DNA from: Micromonospora sp. DSM 45708
Lineage (GTDB): Bacteria; Actinomycetota; Actinomycetes; Mycobacteriales; Micromonosporaceae
Direction: 5' to 3'
Length of the DNA stretch: 64,000 bases
NCBI RefSeq assembly: GCF_039566955.1
Contig: NZ_CP154796.1
Location: 372,001 to 436,000 of the forward strand
This document shows, piece after piece, positions 8,904 to 17,814 of the stretch. Position numbers and translations under genes: made by a program. Numbering within the stretch: the stretch's first letter is position 1; each line of letters opens with the position of its first letter. The notes beneath the pieces are model-generated. The model did not search any database. It was not told the origin of the DNA and saw only the letters and a program-made list of their open reading frames with translations.

Positions 8904-9230
8904 CGGCTCAGCTCACAGGGGTACGGCGCGGACGACCGCGGTGGGGGTGGACCGGGGCTGCCGCCCGGGCCCCTCAATGTAGGGCGCGACCGCCATCCAC
9001 ACGGCCCCGCCGACCAACGGTCGAGCCGGATCTTGGTACGGAACGGTCCTGGCGGGGCGTGATTCTTCCAAGATTCTCGGACCCGCCCGGCGAAGCAGAC
9101 AGGCTGGCGGTGAAGGTGCGGGTGCTTTGTCCGGTTGACGGGCTCCGCTGACCGGTTCGCTCATGTTCGGTGATCGTTGAGCCGCCTTCCGCGCACGCGC
9201 AATGAGCGAAACTCGGCTAGGCTGCGGACC
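8904..9230. promoter_or_regulatory. Divergent intergenic region; leaderless -10 box for glmS
   Basis: This 327-bp gap separates the MmpS-like gene (minus) from glmS (plus). TAGGCT at 9218-9223 stands 7 nt before the glmS ATG, the spacing expected when transcription begins at the start codon. No convincing -35 box, riboswitch or glmS-ribozyme-like structure was recognised, and no further gene is evident. Confidence 0.55.
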
Positions 9231-11144
9231 ATGTGTGGAATCGTGGGTTACGCCGGTGCGCGCCCGGCGCTCGGCATCGTGCTCGACGGACTGCGGCGAC
9301 TGGAATACCGCGGCTACGACTCGGCCGGCGTCGCCGTCGTCTGCGACGACGAGCTGCTGACCGAGAAGAAGGCCGGCAAGCTGGCCAACCTCGAGAAGGT
9401 GCTCTCCGAGCGGGCCGCCGACAACCCCGAGGACTGCGCCGCCAGCCCGATCGGCATCGGCGACGGCACCACCGGCATCGGCCACACCCGGTGGGCCACG
9501 CACGGCGGGCCGACCGACCGCAACGCGCACCCGCACGTCTCCCCGGACGGACGGGTCGCGGTGATCCACAACGGCATCATCGAGAACTTCGCGAAGCTGC
9601 GCGCCGAGCTGGAGGACGAGGGCGTCGAGTTCGCGAGCGACACCGACACCGAGTGCGCGGCGCACCTGATCGCCCGCGCGCTGGCCGACCTCCGCTCGGC
9701 CGGTGAGACTGACACCCCGCAGTTGCTCGCCTCCGCCATGCGGGTGGTCTGCGAGCGCCTCGAAGGCGCGTTCACGCTGCTCGCCGTGGATGCCGCCATC
9801 CCCGGCGCGGTGGTCGGCGCCCGGCGCAACTCGCCACTGGTGGTCGGTCGCGGTGCCGGCGAGAACTACCTGGCCAGCGACGTGGCCGCGTTCATCGAGC
9901 ACACCCGGGACGCGGTCGAGCTGGGGCAGGACCAGATCGTCCTGATCACACCGGAGAGCATCGAGATCACCGACTTCGCCGGCCAGCCCGCGGCCGGCAA
10001 GGACTTCCACATCGACTGGGACTCGTCGGCCGCCGAAAAGGGTGGCTACGACTGGTTCATGCTCAAGGAGATCGAGGAGCAGCCGCAGGCCATCGCCGAC
10101 ACGCTGCTCGGCCGCCTCACCGAGAGCGGCGAGATCGCGCTCGACGAGGTCCGCCTCAGCGAGCAGGACCTGCGCGACGTCGACAAGATCTTCATCGTCG
10201 CCTGCGGCACCGCGTACCACGCCGGTCTGGTCGCCAAGTACGCCATCGAACACTGGACCCGGATCCCCTGCGAGGTGGAGCTGGCCAGCGAGTTCCGCTA
10301 CCGCGACCCGGTGCTGGACCGGTCCACGCTGATCGTGGTGATCTCGCAGTCCGGCGAGACCATGGACACGCTGATGGCGCTGCGCCACGCCAAGGAGCAG
10401 AAGGCCCGGGTGCTGGCCATCTGCAACACCAACGGCTCGACCATCCCGCGCGAGTCCGACGCGGTGCTCTACACCCACGGCGGCCCGGAGATCGCTGTCG
10501 CCTCCACCAAGGCGTTCCTCACCCAGGTCGTGGCCTGCTATCTGATCGGCCTGCACCTGGCACAGGTGCGGGGCATCAAGTTCGCCGACGAGGTGGGCGC
10601 GGTGGTGGCCCAGCTCCAGGAGATGCCGGGCAAGCTGCGTGAGCTGCTCGACCGGATCGAGCCGGTGCGCGAGCTGGCCCGTGAGTTGAAGTCCGAGCCG
10701 ACCGTGCTGTTCATCGGCCGGCACGTGGGTTACCCGGTGGCGCTGGAGGGCGCGCTGAAGCTCAAGGAGTTGGCGTACATGCACGCCGAGGGCTTCGCCG
10801 CCGGTGAGCTGAAGCACGGCCCGATCGCGCTCATCGACAAGGGGACGCCGGTGATCTGCATCGTGCCGTCGCCGATCGGCCGGGGGATGCTGCACGACAA
10901 GGTCGTCTCCAACATCCAGGAGGTGCGTGCCCGGGGCGCCCGCACCATCGTGATCGCGGAGGAGGGCGACCAGGCGGTGGTCCGGTACGCCGACCACCTG
11001 ATCTACGTGCCGCGTACGCCGACGCTGCTGGCGCCGCTGGTGACCACCGTGCCGCTCCAGGTGCTCGCCGCGGAGATCGCCGCTGCCCGTGGGCACGACG
11101 TCGACCAGCCGCGGAACCTGGCCAAGTCGGTCACGGTCGAGTAG
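9231..11144 (+). CDS. glmS: Glutamine-fructose-6-phosphate aminotransferase (isomerizing) GlmS
   Basis: GlmS makes glucosamine-6-phosphate from fructose-6-phosphate and glutamine, the entry step to UDP-GlcNAc. The ATG at 9231 is chosen because it places Cys2 (MCGIVGY) at the mature N-terminus, where it is the glutaminase nucleophile; upstream in-frame codons would bury it. Residues 1-240 form the Ntn glutaminase domain (GHTRWATHG, HNGIIEN). The two SIS isomerase domains follow, with ACGTAYHA and SQSGETMDT in the first and the EGALKLKELAYMHAEGFAAG motif in the second; the end DVDQPRNLAKSVTVE is the conserved C-tail. 637 residues, slightly longer than the 609 of E. coli. No 5' leader, so product feedback by ribozyme is excluded here. 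Confidence 0.97.
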   Translation: MCGIVGYAGARPALGIVLDGLRRLEYRGYDSAGVAVVCDDELLTEKKAGKLANLEKVLSERAADNPEDCAASPIGIGDGTTGIGHTRWATHGGPTDRNAHPHVSPDGRVAVIHNGIIENFAKLRAELEDEGVEFASDTDTECAAHLIARALADLRSAGETDTPQLLASAMRVVCERLEGAFTLLAVDAAIPGAVVGARRNSPLVVGRGAGENYLASDVAAFIEHTRDAVELGQDQIVLITPESIEITDFAGQPAAGKDFHIDWDSSAAEKGGYDWFMLKEIEEQPQAIADTLLGRLTESGEIALDEVRLSEQDLRDVDKIFIVACGTAYHAGLVAKYAIEHWTRIPCEVELASEFRYRDPVLDRSTLIVVISQSGETMDTLMALRHAKEQKARVLAICNTNGSTIPRESDAVLYTHGGPEIAVASTKAFLTQVVACYLIGLHLAQVRGIKFADEVGAVVAQLQEMPGKLRELLDRIEPVRELARELKSEPTVLFIGRHVGYPVALEGALKLKELAYMHAEGFAAGELKHGPIALIDKGTPVICIVPSPIGRGMLHDKVVSNIQEVRARGARTIVIAEEGDQAVVRYADHLIYVPRTPTLLAPLVTTVPLQVLAAEIAAARGHDVDQPRNLAKSVTVE

Positions 11145-11158
11145 CCGACCCCGCCTCC

Positions 11159-11195
11159 GCCACGGCCCCTCCGCCCACACCGGAGGGGCCGTGGC
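11159..11195 (+). terminator. GC-rich hairpin after glmS
   Basis: A perfect 15-bp stem (11159-11173 with 11181-11195) with a 7-nt loop starts 15 bp after the glmS stop. Only a weak GTCTT follows, as is usual for actinobacterial terminators. Confidence 0.75.
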
Positions 11196-11275
11196 GTCTT
11201 CCGCCCGGAACCCCGCTCCGCCCGCCGCCCGCCTGTCGGCCGCTCCGACCGGGCGGCCCGCGCCACGGCGTCCGC

Positions 11276-12973
11276 TCACCGGCCCAGCACGATCCGGGCC
11301 ATCCCGTCCAGGGCCGGATTGTCGGGGTCCCAGTAGCCGGTGTGGCCGTGCCGCGCACTCGGGAAACGCCGGCCGCCGAAGCCTGGCGCGCTCGGATCGG
11401 CGCCGAACCAGAGCCGCTCGGCGTGCCGGTCGTGCGCGGCCAGCACCGGGCCGAGCGGCGTACCGGCCAGCACGGCACGGCGGGCCAACTCGTCCGGCGG
11501 GTGGGCCAGCCGGATCACGTCGTCGGGCGCGGTCGACGCCCAGACCTGGCCGGCCGGCATCCGCAGCTCGGCTGCGTGGTCGACGCCGACGCCGGGTGAG
11601 CCGACGAAGACCAGCGCGTCGGCGCCCAGCCCGTGGTCGCGGGCGGCGGTGCCGACGACCAGCGAGCCGTAGCTGTGCCCGAGCACGGTCTGCCGGGCCG
11701 GCGGTCCGTCGTGGGTGGCCCGCAGCCCCTCCTGGAACCGGTGCAGCGCCGGGCCGGCGGCCTCCGCCGGCCGGGTGCCGGACGCCTCGGGGAGAAAGTC
11801 CGGCGCGTCGTAGTCCAGCCAGAGGACCGCCGCCGCCTCCTCGCCCGGCCCGATCGCCGCGCACCGTTCCAGCACCCGGGCGGCCCGACCCAACTCGGCC
11901 GGCGCGTCCGCCAGGTCGGCGGTCATCCCGGGGACGTAGGTCAGCACCGCGCCGGCCCGGTCCGGGTTGCCGAGCGACACCACCGCCCGACCGTCCCCGG
12001 CGGGGTCGAGCCCCAGCAGGTACGCCCGCGGCGCCCCCGGCGCGGCCAGCCGCCCGGCCAGCCCGTCCAGGCCGCGCAACGCCGCCTCCACCCCGGCCAG
12101 CCGGGCCCGGCGGGCCACCTCCAGCGGGCCGGCCGGCAGCGGTCGCCGCAGCGCCAGGCGACGCGCCAGCAACTCCTCCCGCCGGTCGGCGATGAGCAGC
12201 CGGTTGGCCTGGTCGCGGGCGGTCGCCGGCACGCCGTCGAGGTGGCCGACCCGGCCCGGCTCGTGCCGGACCAGCCACCGCCGCTCGGCCGGGCTCAGAC
12301 CGGCCCACCAGCGGCTCACCTCGGCCGGGCCGGCACCGGGCCCCGGCCGCCAGGCGGGCGGAACGCTGACCCAGCCGGTGACCGCCGCGGTGGTGACCTC
12401 CGCCAGCCGGCCGGCCGCCTCCCGGTCCGCCGCGCCGGCCAGCGCGAGCGCGTCCCGGATCCCGGCCTGCGCCAGCACCACGGCGGGGCCGGTCCGGATG
12501 GCGGGCCGGGTGGGGTCCGGCCGGACCGCGCCGGAGCGGTCCACCCGCAGGCCGCCGGTCTCGGCGCGGGCCACCGCCGAGTCGAGTCGGGCCTTTGCCG
12601 CGCCCACCCGGGTGGCGAACTCGGCGAGCGCCTGGTCGACCTCGACCAGCACGGGCAGCACGTCGGTCAGCGCGGTGCGCAGCTCACCGATGCGCCGTTG
12701 CGCGGCGGTCGAGGCCGCGCCGGACCAGCCGGGCCGGAGCGCGCCGGCCCGGGCGGCCAGCCCGGCGGCCCGGTGGCGCACCGGGTCGGCGAGCCCGCGC
12801 CAGGCCGCCCCGGCAGCGAGCCAGGCGCCCGGATCGGCGCGCCAGAGCTGCGCGTAGCCCACCGGGCCCGAGTCCCGGGCGGGAGCCGCCGGGCGCGGGC
12901 GGGGGCCCGCCGGCCCCGGGCCCCGGGCGGCACCTGCCGGGCGCGGGCGGCGACGCGTCTCGCCGCCGCTCAC
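11276..12973 (-). CDS. WXG-like N-terminal domain fused to DUF1023 alpha/beta hydrolase
   Basis: A 565-residue protein. After an Ala/Pro/Arg-rich start, residues ~38-150 are helical and contain a W-S-G turn (RPGWSGAAST) followed by long helices, the pattern of WXG100/LXG proteins. The C-terminal ~300 residues are a DUF1023 alpha/beta hydrolase with nucleophile elbow GHSYGS, a later aspartate near APDDVIRL and a histidine in RHGHTGYW as triad candidates. It overlaps the upstream 116-residue EspC-like gene by 4 bp (GTGA), so the two are coupled. A helical small protein plus a WXG-tagged hydrolase fits a type VII secretion substrate pair; the substrate of the hydrolase is unknown. No signal peptide seen. 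Confidence 0.72.
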   Translation of the reverse strand: MSGGETRRRPRPAGAARGPGPAGPRPRPAAPARDSGPVGYAQLWRADPGAWLAAGAAWRGLADPVRHRAAGLAARAGALRPGWSGAASTAAQRRIGELRTALTDVLPVLVEVDQALAEFATRVGAAKARLDSAVARAETGGLRVDRSGAVRPDPTRPAIRTGPAVVLAQAGIRDALALAGAADREAAGRLAEVTTAAVTGWVSVPPAWRPGPGAGPAEVSRWWAGLSPAERRWLVRHEPGRVGHLDGVPATARDQANRLLIADRREELLARRLALRRPLPAGPLEVARRARLAGVEAALRGLDGLAGRLAAPGAPRAYLLGLDPAGDGRAVVSLGNPDRAGAVLTYVPGMTADLADAPAELGRAARVLERCAAIGPGEEAAAVLWLDYDAPDFLPEASGTRPAEAAGPALHRFQEGLRATHDGPPARQTVLGHSYGSLVVGTAARDHGLGADALVFVGSPGVGVDHAAELRMPAGQVWASTAPDDVIRLAHPPDELARRAVLAGTPLGPVLAAHDRHAERLWFGADPSAPGFGGRRFPSARHGHTGYWDPDNPALDGMARIVLGR

Positions 12974-13320
12974 CGGGCGCCGCCCGGAGCGGCGCCCGCC
13001 GGACCTGGGCGGGCGGGGACGCCGGCGTTGCGCACCGCGAGGCGGCGGGCGGCCCGGTCGTCCACCGCCTCGTAGCCGTCCGCGCCGCCGCGCAGCGCCT
13101 CGGCGGTGGCGGCCACCCGGGCCGCGAGCGCGCCGGACCAGCGGCGCAGCGCGGCGTCCAGCTCGTCCAGCGCGGTGTCGGCCCGCCACCCGTCCGGCGG
13201 TGGCGCCACCGGCCCCGGCGCCCCGCCCGGCCCGTGGGCCAGCCGGTGGGCGTCGTCGGTCAGCTCCCGGGCCACCGCGCGCAGCAGCTCCGGATCGACG
13301 GTGAACGGCTCCTCGACCAC
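12970..13320 (-). CDS. Small EspC/WXG100-like protein (type VII secretion-associated)
   Basis: A 116-residue, mostly helical protein starting FTVDPELLRAVARELTDDAHRL, with a turn at DGWRAD and a second long helix DELDAALRRWSGALAARVAATAEALRGGADGYEAVDD. This helix-turn-helix pattern with the YxxxD-type ending (YEAVD) matches the EspC-like/WXG100 type VII secretion target family. GTG at 13320 is preceded by GGGGAGG with 5-base spacing. It is coupled to the downstream WXG-DUF1023 hydrolase gene, for which it could be a partner or chaperone. No ESX core genes (eccC, eccD) are within the window, so export is inferred from family only. Confidence 0.68.
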   Translation of the reverse strand: MVEEPFTVDPELLRAVARELTDDAHRLAHGPGGAPGPVAPPPDGWRADTALDELDAALRRWSGALAARVAATAEALRGGADGYEAVDDRAARRLAVRNAGVPARPGPAGAAPGGAR

Positions 13321-13470
13321 GACGACCTCCCCACCCCGCCGACCCCATCGGCCGGACCCGGACAGCGGGGACGCTAGGCGGGCGGGAACCGTCCGCGCCG
13401 ACCCTGTGGACAACGTCCCCGGTTGTCCACAGGGCCGTCCCGGCGCCCCGCCCGGCCCCCGCGCCGCCGG

Positions 13471-13476
13471 TAGGGT
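13471..13476 (+). promoter_or_regulatory. -10 box TAGGGT upstream of nnrD
   Basis: TAGGGT lies 45 bases before the nnrD ATG; transcription would begin near 13483 and give a short leader. No clear -35 element was recognised. Confidence 0.4.
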
Positions 13477-13521
13477 GAGGTCCGTGATCGCAGCCGACGG
13501 GAACGAACGGGGCGGGCCGGC

Positions 13522-14991
13522 ATGAGACCGGTGTGGCGGGTCGCGGACGTCCGCGCGGCGGAGGCGGGGCTGATGGCGACCCTCCCGCCCGGTGCGCTGA
13601 TGCAACGGGCGGCGGCGGGGCTGGCCCGCCGTTGCGCGCTGCTGCTGGCGGACCGGGGCGGGGTCTACGGCGCCCGGGTGCTGCTGCTGGTCGGTTCCGG
13701 AGACAACGGCGGCGACGCGCTCTTCGCGGGGGCGAGCCTGTCCCGCCGGGGCGCGGCGGTCGCCGCCCTGCTCCTCACCCCGGAGCGCGCACACGCCGCC
13801 GGCCTGGCCGCGTTGCGCGCCGCCGGCGGGCGGGTGGTCGACCGGCCGCCTGCCGGGGTCGACCTGGTGCTCGACGGCATCGTGGGCATCGGCGGCGCCG
13901 GTGGGCTGCGGGAGACCGCCGACCAGCTCGCCGCGAGCCTGACCGAGCGCCGGGGCCGGGACGGCACGCGGGCCACCGTGGTCGCGGTGGACGTGCCGAG
14001 CGGCGTCGCGGTGGACACCGGCCACGTCCCGCTGACCGACGCCGGCCGGCCCCGCGCGGTCCGCGCCGACGTGACAGTGGCGTTCGGCGCGCTCAAGCCG
14101 GCCCTGGTGGTCGGCCCGGCCGCCACGCTGGCCGGGCAGATCGACCTGGTCGACATCGGGCTCACCCCGTGGCTGCGCGGCTCCCCGGCGCTGCGGGTGA
14201 CCGAGTGGTCCGACGTGGCCGGCTGGTGGCCGGTGCTGGGCGCCGCGTCGGAGAAGTACTCCCGGGGTGTGGTCGGGGTGGCGACCGGTTCCGCGACCTA
14301 CCCGGGCGCGGCGGTGCTGTCGGTGGGCGGTGCGCTGGCCGGTCCCACCGGCCTGGTCCGCTACGCCGGCGGGGCCCGGGCCGAGGTGGTGCGCCAGCAC
14401 CCGTCCGTGATCGCCACCGACCGGGTCGCCGACGCCGGCCGGGTGCAGGCCTGGGTCTGCGGCTCCGGGCTCGGCACCGGCGACGAGTCGGCGGCCGAGC
14501 TGCGCGCGGTGCTGGCCGCGCCGGTGCCGGTGGTGCTGGACGCCGACGCGCTGACGCTGCTGGTCGACGGCAAGCTCGCCGATCGGCTGCGCGGGCGGGA
14601 CGCCCCGATCGTGGTGACCCCGCACGACCGGGAGTACGCCCGGCTCTGTGGCGAGATGCCCGGTGAGGACCGGGTCGCCGCGGCGCTGCGGCTGGCCGCC
14701 TGGATGAACGCGGTGGTGCTGCTCAAGGGCGACCGGACGATCGTCGGGACGCCCGACGGCCGGGCCTACGTCAACCCGACCGGCACCCCGGCGCTGGCCA
14801 CCGGCGGCACCGGCGACGTGCTGGCCGGGATGCTCGGCTCGCTGCTCGCGGCGGGCCTGCCCCCCGAGCGCGCGGCTGCCGCCGCGGCGTACCTGCACGG
14901 GCTGGCCGGCCGGGAGGCGGCGCGTGGCGGCCCGGTGACCGCGCCCGACGTGGCCGCCGCGCTGCGCCCGGTGCTCGCCCGCCTGGGCTGA
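13522..14991 (+). CDS. nnrD: Bifunctional NAD(P)H-hydrate epimerase / ADP-dependent dehydratase
   Basis: A 489-residue two-domain repair enzyme that restores damaged hydrated NAD(P)H: the N-terminal YjeF_N domain (1-215) epimerises NAD(P)HX and the C-terminal YjeF_C/CARKD domain dehydrates the S-form using ADP. Visible motifs are GSGDNGGDALFAG and VVAVDVPSGV in the epimerase half, and VVTPHDREYARL, LLKGDRTIV and the catalytic GGTGDVLAGML in the kinase-like half. Length is normal for the fused form. It lies directly upstream of alr on the same strand, an order common in actinobacteria. Confidence 0.94.
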   Translation: MRPVWRVADVRAAEAGLMATLPPGALMQRAAAGLARRCALLLADRGGVYGARVLLLVGSGDNGGDALFAGASLSRRGAAVAALLLTPERAHAAGLAALRAAGGRVVDRPPAGVDLVLDGIVGIGGAGGLRETADQLAASLTERRGRDGTRATVVAVDVPSGVAVDTGHVPLTDAGRPRAVRADVTVAFGALKPALVVGPAATLAGQIDLVDIGLTPWLRGSPALRVTEWSDVAGWWPVLGAASEKYSRGVVGVATGSATYPGAAVLSVGGALAGPTGLVRYAGGARAEVVRQHPSVIATDRVADAGRVQAWVCGSGLGTGDESAAELRAVLAAPVPVVLDADALTLLVDGKLADRLRGRDAPIVVTPHDREYARLCGEMPGEDRVAAALRLAAWMNAVVLLKGDRTIVGTPDGRAYVNPTGTPALATGGTGDVLAGMLGSLLAAGLPPERAAAAAAYLHGLAGREAARGGPVTAPDVAAALRPVLARLG

Positions 14992-15063
14992 GCCGGGTGC
15001 CGACCGTGGTCGGGCGGCGGCGCCGGCCGCGCGGCTCCCGGCCAGGATGATCACCGGCGGAAG

Positions 15064-15069
15064 TAGGCT
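15064..15069 (+). promoter_or_regulatory. Leaderless -10 box TAGGCT of alr
   Basis: TAGGCT is 6 nt before the alr ATG at 15076, so the transcript probably starts at or next to the A of the start codon. No Shine-Dalgarno sequence is present, in keeping with a leaderless mRNA. Confidence 0.55.
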
Positions 15070-15075
15070 GGGGGC

Positions 15076-16194
15076 ATGTGGCAGTCGGAGGTGCGTGTCG
15101 ATCTCGACGCGATCCGGGAGAACGTGGCCCGGCTCAAGGCCGGCACCAGCGCCGAGCTGATGGCGGTGGTCAAGGCCGACGGGTACGGGCACGGCATGGT
15201 GCCGGCGGCCCGCGCGGCGCTCGACGCCGGGGCGGACCAGCTCGGCGTCTGCACCCTGGACGAGGCGCTCCGGTTGCGCCAGGAGGGGATCACCGCGCCG
15301 GTGCTGGCCTGGCTGCTCGATCCGGGCCTGCCGCTGCACGACGGGATCACGGTCGGCGTCGACCTCGGCTGCGCCAGCCTGAGCCAGCTCGACGAGATGA
15401 TCGAGGCGAGCCGGCGGGCGGACCGCCCGGCCCGGCTGCACCTCAAGATCGACACCGGGCTGTCCCGGGGCGGGGCCACCGTCGCCGACTGGCCGGCGTT
15501 GCTGGAGGCCGCCGCGAAGGCCCAGGCCGACGGCCTGGTCGAGGTGGTCGGCGTGTGGAGCCACTTCGTGTACGCGGACTCGCCCGGCCACCCCACCACG
15601 GACCGCCAGCTCGCCGTCTTCCGCGAGGGGCTGGAGATGGTGGCGCGGGCCGGCCTGCGGCCCCGTTACCGGCACCTGGCCAACTCGGCGGCCACGCTGA
15701 CCCGGCCGGACACCCACTTCGACCTGGTCCGTCCCGGCATCGCCGTCTACGGCCTGTCGCCGATCGCGGGCGAGCGGTTCGGCCTGCGCCCGGCGATGAC
15801 CGCCCGGGCCCGGGTGATGTTGACCAAGCGGGTGCCGGCCGGCACCGGCGTCTCCTACGGCCACACCTACCTCACCGAGCGGGAGAGCAACCTGGCCGTG
15901 GTGCCGCTCGGCTACGCCGACGGGGTGCCCCGGCACGCCTCGAACACCGGTCCGGTGCTGCTCGGCGGCGAGCGGCGGACCATCTCCGGGCGGGTGTGCA
16001 TGGACCAGTTCGTGGTCGACTGCGGTGACGACGAGGTGGCTGCCGGCGACGTGGCGACGTTGTTCGGCAGCGGCGCGGCCGGCGAGCCCACCGCCGACGA
16101 CTGGGCCGAGGCGGTCGGCACGATCAACTACGAGATCGTCACCCGGTTCGGCGGCGTGCGGGTGCCCCGCGTCTACGACGGTGAGAAGCCGTGA
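15076..16194 (+). CDS. alr: Alanine racemase
   Basis: Alr converts L- to D-alanine for peptidoglycan. The 372-residue protein has the PLP lysine in VVKADGYGHG near residue 36, the phosphate/pyridine contacts in the barrel, and the second catalytic base tyrosine in GVSYGHTYLT of the C-terminal beta domain. ATG at 15076 gives the typical short N-terminus (MWQSEVRVDLDAI). Its stop overlaps the GTG of the next gene by 4 bp, starting a chain of coupled genes (alr, hydrolase, tsaE). Confidence 0.96.
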   Translation: MWQSEVRVDLDAIRENVARLKAGTSAELMAVVKADGYGHGMVPAARAALDAGADQLGVCTLDEALRLRQEGITAPVLAWLLDPGLPLHDGITVGVDLGCASLSQLDEMIEASRRADRPARLHLKIDTGLSRGGATVADWPALLEAAAKAQADGLVEVVGVWSHFVYADSPGHPTTDRQLAVFREGLEMVARAGLRPRYRHLANSAATLTRPDTHFDLVRPGIAVYGLSPIAGERFGLRPAMTARARVMLTKRVPAGTGVSYGHTYLTERESNLAVVPLGYADGVPRHASNTGPVLLGGERRTISGRVCMDQFVVDCGDDEVAAGDVATLFGSGAAGEPTADDWAEAVGTINYEIVTRFGGVRVPRVYDGEKP

Positions 16195-17282
16195 GTCCCA
16201 GGGTGCCGCGTCCGCGAGGTGCCGCGGGCAAGGTCGCCGGGCTGGTCGGCGCCGCCGTCGGGGTGGCCGCCGCCGGGCTCGCGGCAGGCGTGGTCAGCGA
16301 ACGGGTGCTGGTCCGCCGGCTCAAGAACGATCCCGCCGACCGGTACGCCCACGAGGTCTTCGGCCGGCAGCGCTACGACGAGGCGTACCGGTTGGAGATG
16401 CCGGACGGCACCGACATCCACGTGGAGGTGGTCGAGCCGACCCGTCCGGTCGCCGGGCACCCGACCGTGGTGCTGGTGCACGGCTTCTGCCTGGACATGG
16501 GGACGTTCCACTTCCAGCGCAAGCTGCTCGCCGAGCGGGGCGACTACCGGGTGGTGGCGTACGACCAGCCCGGGCACGGCCGGTCCGGGCGGCTGGAGAC
16601 CGGCGAGTACGACCTGACCGCGCTGGGCCGCACGCTGCGCCGGGTGCTCGACGAGGTGGTCCCGGAGGGGCCGCTGGTGCTGATCGGGCACTCGATGGGC
16701 GGCATGACGATCATGGCGCTGGCCGAGCTGTACCCGGAGCTGTTCGGCGACCGGGTGGTCGGCACCGTGCTGATGGCCACCTCCGGCGGCCTGGCGGCCG
16801 AGACGAAGCTGGTGGCGCCCGCGTTGCTCGGCCGGGTCGGCGCGCCGGTGCTCTACATGATGAGCAACGCCACCCGGTACGGCGGCACGGTGATCGACAA
16901 GGCGCGCAAGTCGACGTCGAACGTGGCCTGGCTGCTCACCCGTAAGTACGGCTTCGGCACCTCGAAGCCCAGCCCGGCCCTGGTGTCGTACGTGGAGACG
17001 ATGAACTCGCGCACCTCGGCCGACACGGTCACCCGCTACCTGCGGACGCTGGCCACGCACTCGCGGTTCCCGGCGCTGGCCGCGCTGGCCGGCACGCCGG
17101 TGCTGGTGATCGTGGGGGACAAGGACATGATCACGCCGGTGACGCACTCGGAGGAGATCATCCGGCGACTGCCGGACGCCGAGTTCGTGAAGATCCACGA
17201 CAGCGGGCACGTGGTGATGCTGGAGCACGCCGACGAGGTCAACGCGGCGGTGCAGCGGTTCCTGGAGTCGGTGACCGGGTGA
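16191..17282 (+). CDS. Alpha/beta hydrolase with N-terminal hydrophobic segment
   Basis: A 363-residue alpha/beta-fold hydrolase. Residues ~10-36 form a hydrophobic Ala/Val/Gly segment that may anchor it to the membrane or serve as an uncleaved signal. The oxyanion motif is VHGFCLD, the nucleophile elbow GHSMGG, the acid is in GDKDMITP and the histidine in DSGHVVMLEH. It sits between alr and tsaE with 4-bp overlaps on both sides, a context conserved in many actinobacteria, but its substrate is unknown; lipase, esterase and peptidase roles are all possible. Confidence 0.85.
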   Translation: MSPRVPRPRGAAGKVAGLVGAAVGVAAAGLAAGVVSERVLVRRLKNDPADRYAHEVFGRQRYDEAYRLEMPDGTDIHVEVVEPTRPVAGHPTVVLVHGFCLDMGTFHFQRKLLAERGDYRVVAYDQPGHGRSGRLETGEYDLTALGRTLRRVLDEVVPEGPLVLIGHSMGGMTIMALAELYPELFGDRVVGTVLMATSGGLAAETKLVAPALLGRVGAPVLYMMSNATRYGGTVIDKARKSTSNVAWLLTRKYGFGTSKPSPALVSYVETMNSRTSADTVTRYLRTLATHSRFPALAALAGTPVLVIVGDKDMITPVTHSEEIIRRLPDAEFVKIHDSGHVVMLEHADEVNAAVQRFLESVTG

Positions 17283-17761
17283 CCGTGGTGGTGGAGCTGC
17301 GGACCGTCGAGGACACCCACGGGTTCGGGCGGCGGCTGGCCGGCGTGCTGCGCGCCGGTGACCTGCTGCTGCTCAGCGGTCCGCTGGGGGCCGGCAAGAC
17401 CGCGCTGACCCAGGGCGTCGGCGCCGGCCTCGGGGTGCGCGGCGACATCACGTCGCCCACCTTCGTCATCGCCCGGGTGCACCGGCCGGACCCGGCGCGC
17501 GGCGGCCGGGTGACGCTGGTGCACGCCGACGCGTACCGGTTGGGGGAGTCCGCCGATCCGCGTGCCGAGATCGACGACCTCGACCTGGACGCCTCGGTGG
17601 ACGAGGCGGTGACCGTGGTGGAGTGGGGCGAGGGGATGGTCGAGCAGTTGGTCGACGCGCACCTGCGGGTCCGCATCGACCGGCGGGACGACGACACGCG
17701 GGTGGTCACGCTGGAGCCGGTGGGCGGCGACTGGGCGGCCCGGCTGGCGACCCTCGACTGA
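17279..17761 (+). CDS. tsaE: tRNA t6A biosynthesis ATPase TsaE
   Basis: TsaE is the ATPase that resets the TsaB-TsaD complex in making t6A at position 37 of ANN-decoding tRNAs. The 160-residue protein has the P-loop GPLGAGKTAL, the switch motif TSPTFVI, the HADAYRL strand and the VVEWGEG motif containing the catalytic acid. GTG start overlaps the previous stop (GTGA). Unlike many relatives, tsaB does not follow directly: ung, an HTH gene and an insertion sequence lie between. Confidence 0.94.
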   Translation: MTVVVELRTVEDTHGFGRRLAGVLRAGDLLLLSGPLGAGKTALTQGVGAGLGVRGDITSPTFVIARVHRPDPARGGRVTLVHADAYRLGESADPRAEIDDLDLDASVDEAVTVVEWGEGMVEQLVDAHLRVRIDRRDDDTRVVTLEPVGGDWAARLATLD

Positions 17762-17814
17762 GCGCTGTCGTACCCGCTGCCTAGAGTCCCGGGGACGACT
17801 GCGAAAGGTTGCCG

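Noticed and set aside
8904..9230. A glmS ribozyme or other riboswitch upstream of glmS
   Set aside because: The TAGGCT box 7 nt before the ATG indicates a leaderless mRNA, and no ribozyme-like core was seen.
8913..12308. Very long open frame antisense to glmS (over 1100 codons, minus strand)
   Set aside because: High GC leaves few stop codons in some antisense frames. The translation is low-complexity, rich in Gly/Arg/Asp/Val, with no recognisable domain, and it fully overlaps glmS and part of the hydrolase gene.
13484..13521. GTG at 13484 as a leaderless start after TAGGGT
   Set aside because: It is out of frame with nnrD (38 bases from its ATG), so it is not the nnrD start.
12970..15936. 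Nearly 1000-codon open frame on the minus strand over nnrD and alr
   Set aside because: Only the final 116 codons, from GTG at 13320 with a good ribosome site, make sense; the remainder lies antisense to two well-recognised enzymes.
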